Shown here: in pieces, positions 62,801 through 64,000 of the stretch
How positions within the stretch are numbered: the first letter of the stretch is position 1
How the letters are laid out: each line of letters opens with the position of its first letter
Source: Agelaius tricolor
Taxonomy: Eukaryota > Chordata > Aves > Passeriformes > Icteridae
Assembly (NCBI GenBank): GCA_023055355.1
Contig: JALJCS010000012.1
Span: 12,870,501 to 12,934,500 of the forward strand
DNA length: 64,000 nt
Reading direction: 5' to 3'
Notes under the pieces: model-generated
Database searches by the model: none
Told to the model about the DNA's origin: nothing
The model's input: the letters and a program-made list of their open reading frames with translations, nothing else
Position numbers and translations under genes: made by a program

Positions 62801-63448
62801 GCCAGCTGAGGGGAAGGTGGTGGGTGAGGGAGCTCTGGGGCTGGGCTGCAGGGGTTGTGCAGGCATTTGGGGACAGACATCAGCTACAGCTTCTTGTGAC
62901 AGCTGAGGCCCTGTGCCCAGAGAGCGGCTCCTCTGAACTGGGGCTGTGAGGAAGGGACCAAGCATCCCTCCCCACGTGAGGCAGCTGCAAGAGGGCTCAC
63001 ATGAGCCCTGCAGTCCAGGGGCTGTGCCTGTCTGCATGTTTACCAGAAACTCAGTTTTTGTACTCAGGTTTGACTCACACAGCTCCTTCCAAACAAATGG
63101 AGTTGCAGCTTCTTTATCCATCTGTCATGGTGCGTGCTAGTTGTGCCTCTATAGATCCTTGTATTGAATCTAGCCCTAAAGCTGTGAGAATTTCACAGGT
63201 ACTAAATTCTCCAACATAATTTTCAGAAATATAAAATAAGGCAGTAAAGTTGTTAACTTGGAACTCGGTTGATGTATTGTCAGCTCGAGGTCTTTCTAAG
63301 AAAACACATGACAGAAAAGCAAAACAAAACTAAACAGTAACATAAATTCTGAGTTCATAAAGTGTTCAGTGCATTTTGCAGCATTACAGTAGTCACAGTT
63401 CTGTCTTATATTGACTGGAAGCATTTAAACATACTTATGTGTGTGTGA

Positions 63449-63450
<2 letters not shown>
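59808..63450. other. Unique non-coding DNA
   Basis: No gene is recognised. A GC-rich patch lies at 60350-60560. An AT-rich low-complexity patch made of TAATAAA-like words lies at 62020-62090. Short frames at 61535-61795 and 62709-63121 have no domain or convincing splice sites. Confidence 0.55.

Positions 63451-63488
<38 letters not shown>
63451..63488. repeat. TA dinucleotide microsatellite
   Basis: About 19 uninterrupted AT/TA units preceded by a short GT run (63439-63447). The compound (GT)n(AT)n arrangement is typical of vertebrate microsatellites. Confidence 0.95.
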
Positions 63489-63493
<5 letters not shown>

Positions 63494-64000
63494 ATCCACC
63501 CTGCCAGACAAAGCTGCATGCTACATAAAGACAGATGGGAAAGAGCTGTGGATTCTGTGCTTGATTGCTGCATTGTGTCAGGCTGACTGGCCACAGTAGT
63601 CATAAAGCTGGTTCATGCAACTATTCCTCTTTACCTAGAAGTCCTCAAGACAGCCATTGGAACAGTTGCCGTTTCCCTACTCAAGAAAACAAATGCAGAG
63701 GGTTTGAAAGTCTCTGAGTTCTTCTGGAAGATGCTGATGTAAGCAAAGATTGCTCAATGCTGCCTTCCTTCAATCACACAGCTGATGGGTGGAGTGTAGC
63801 AGGCACTGACAGAAAATGAAGCCTTGGAGCTGGGAGCCAGACCAACACAACACAGCAAAAGCTGGAGGCTAAACCTGTGAGTGGTTCCAGAAATAAAGTG
63901 GTAGGGATTTAAGCTTTGGGGAAATATTACCCTGTAGTAAAAAAATTGAATCTTCATCAAGAAGTCAATCTAAAACAGGACAATTTTTTTGTAAAGGACT
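63489..64000. other. Unique non-coding DNA at window end
   Basis: No feature recognised in the last 500 bases. Confidence 0.6.

Noticed and set aside
1..64000. Endogenous retrovirus or other LTR element
   Set aside because: I looked for paired LTR-like ends, primer-binding sites and gag/pol motifs on both strands and saw none.
1..64000. tRNA, snRNA or rRNA genes
   Set aside because: No A/B-box pairs, cloverleaf arms, U6-like start or ribosomal segments were recognised by eye; a covariance-model scan was not possible here.

Overview
This window looks like non-coding vertebrate nuclear DNA from a sauropsid, most probably a bird. The main evidence is one clear minus-strand CR1 LINE 3' end at about 48903-49232. 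It carries the bird-type terminal motif and the well-conserved CR1 3' untranslated segment. Other support is low interspersed-repeat density, AT-rich single-copy sequence with short GC-richer patches, vertebrate-style microsatellites and minisatellites, and no bacterial or viral gene organisation. The species cannot be fixed from this window.

I find no protein-coding gene, tRNA, rRNA or other structural RNA that I can support. Almost all open frames are 60-110 codons, lie on both strands, and have no recognisable domain. The few long ones (200-500 codons) lie inside tandem repeats and are open because the repeat unit is a multiple of three or lacks stop codons. The window is therefore an intergenic gene desert or the inside of a very large intron. 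Several intervals have strong-looking splice signals on both sides (2873-2899, 20940-21059, 22894-22958, 25407-25455, 33854-33932, 51712-51817). They do not join into a coherent reading frame and are reported only as weak exon candidates.

Layout. 1-3.85 kb is AT-rich unique DNA. 3.86-4.11 kb is a T/G-rich low-complexity tract with many G-runs. 4.1-28.6 kb is unique DNA with two A-tracts (7172-7197, 20579-20600) and one old MIR-like SINE fragment (about 24425-24512). 28679-29209 is a 42-bp minisatellite. 31190-31350 is a young-looking 51-bp triplication. 35118-36233 is a 1.1-kb, 9-bp minisatellite of about 124 units that keeps strict phase. 36.2-47.7 kb is unique DNA. 47.80-48.01 kb is a compound TA repeat. 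48.90-49.23 kb is the CR1 copy. 49957-50042 is an ATA/AAT triplet array. 50487-51368 is an 882-bp CA/GACA array. The rest is mostly unique, with short duplications, hairpins and a TA array at 63451-63488.

No gene system is encoded here that I can see. The most notable content is the cluster of five large tandem arrays between 28.7 and 51.4 kb, especially the indel-free 9-bp array, the 42-bp array with a five-unit higher-order period, and the very long CA/GACA array. All homology calls were made by eye; none comes from a database search.
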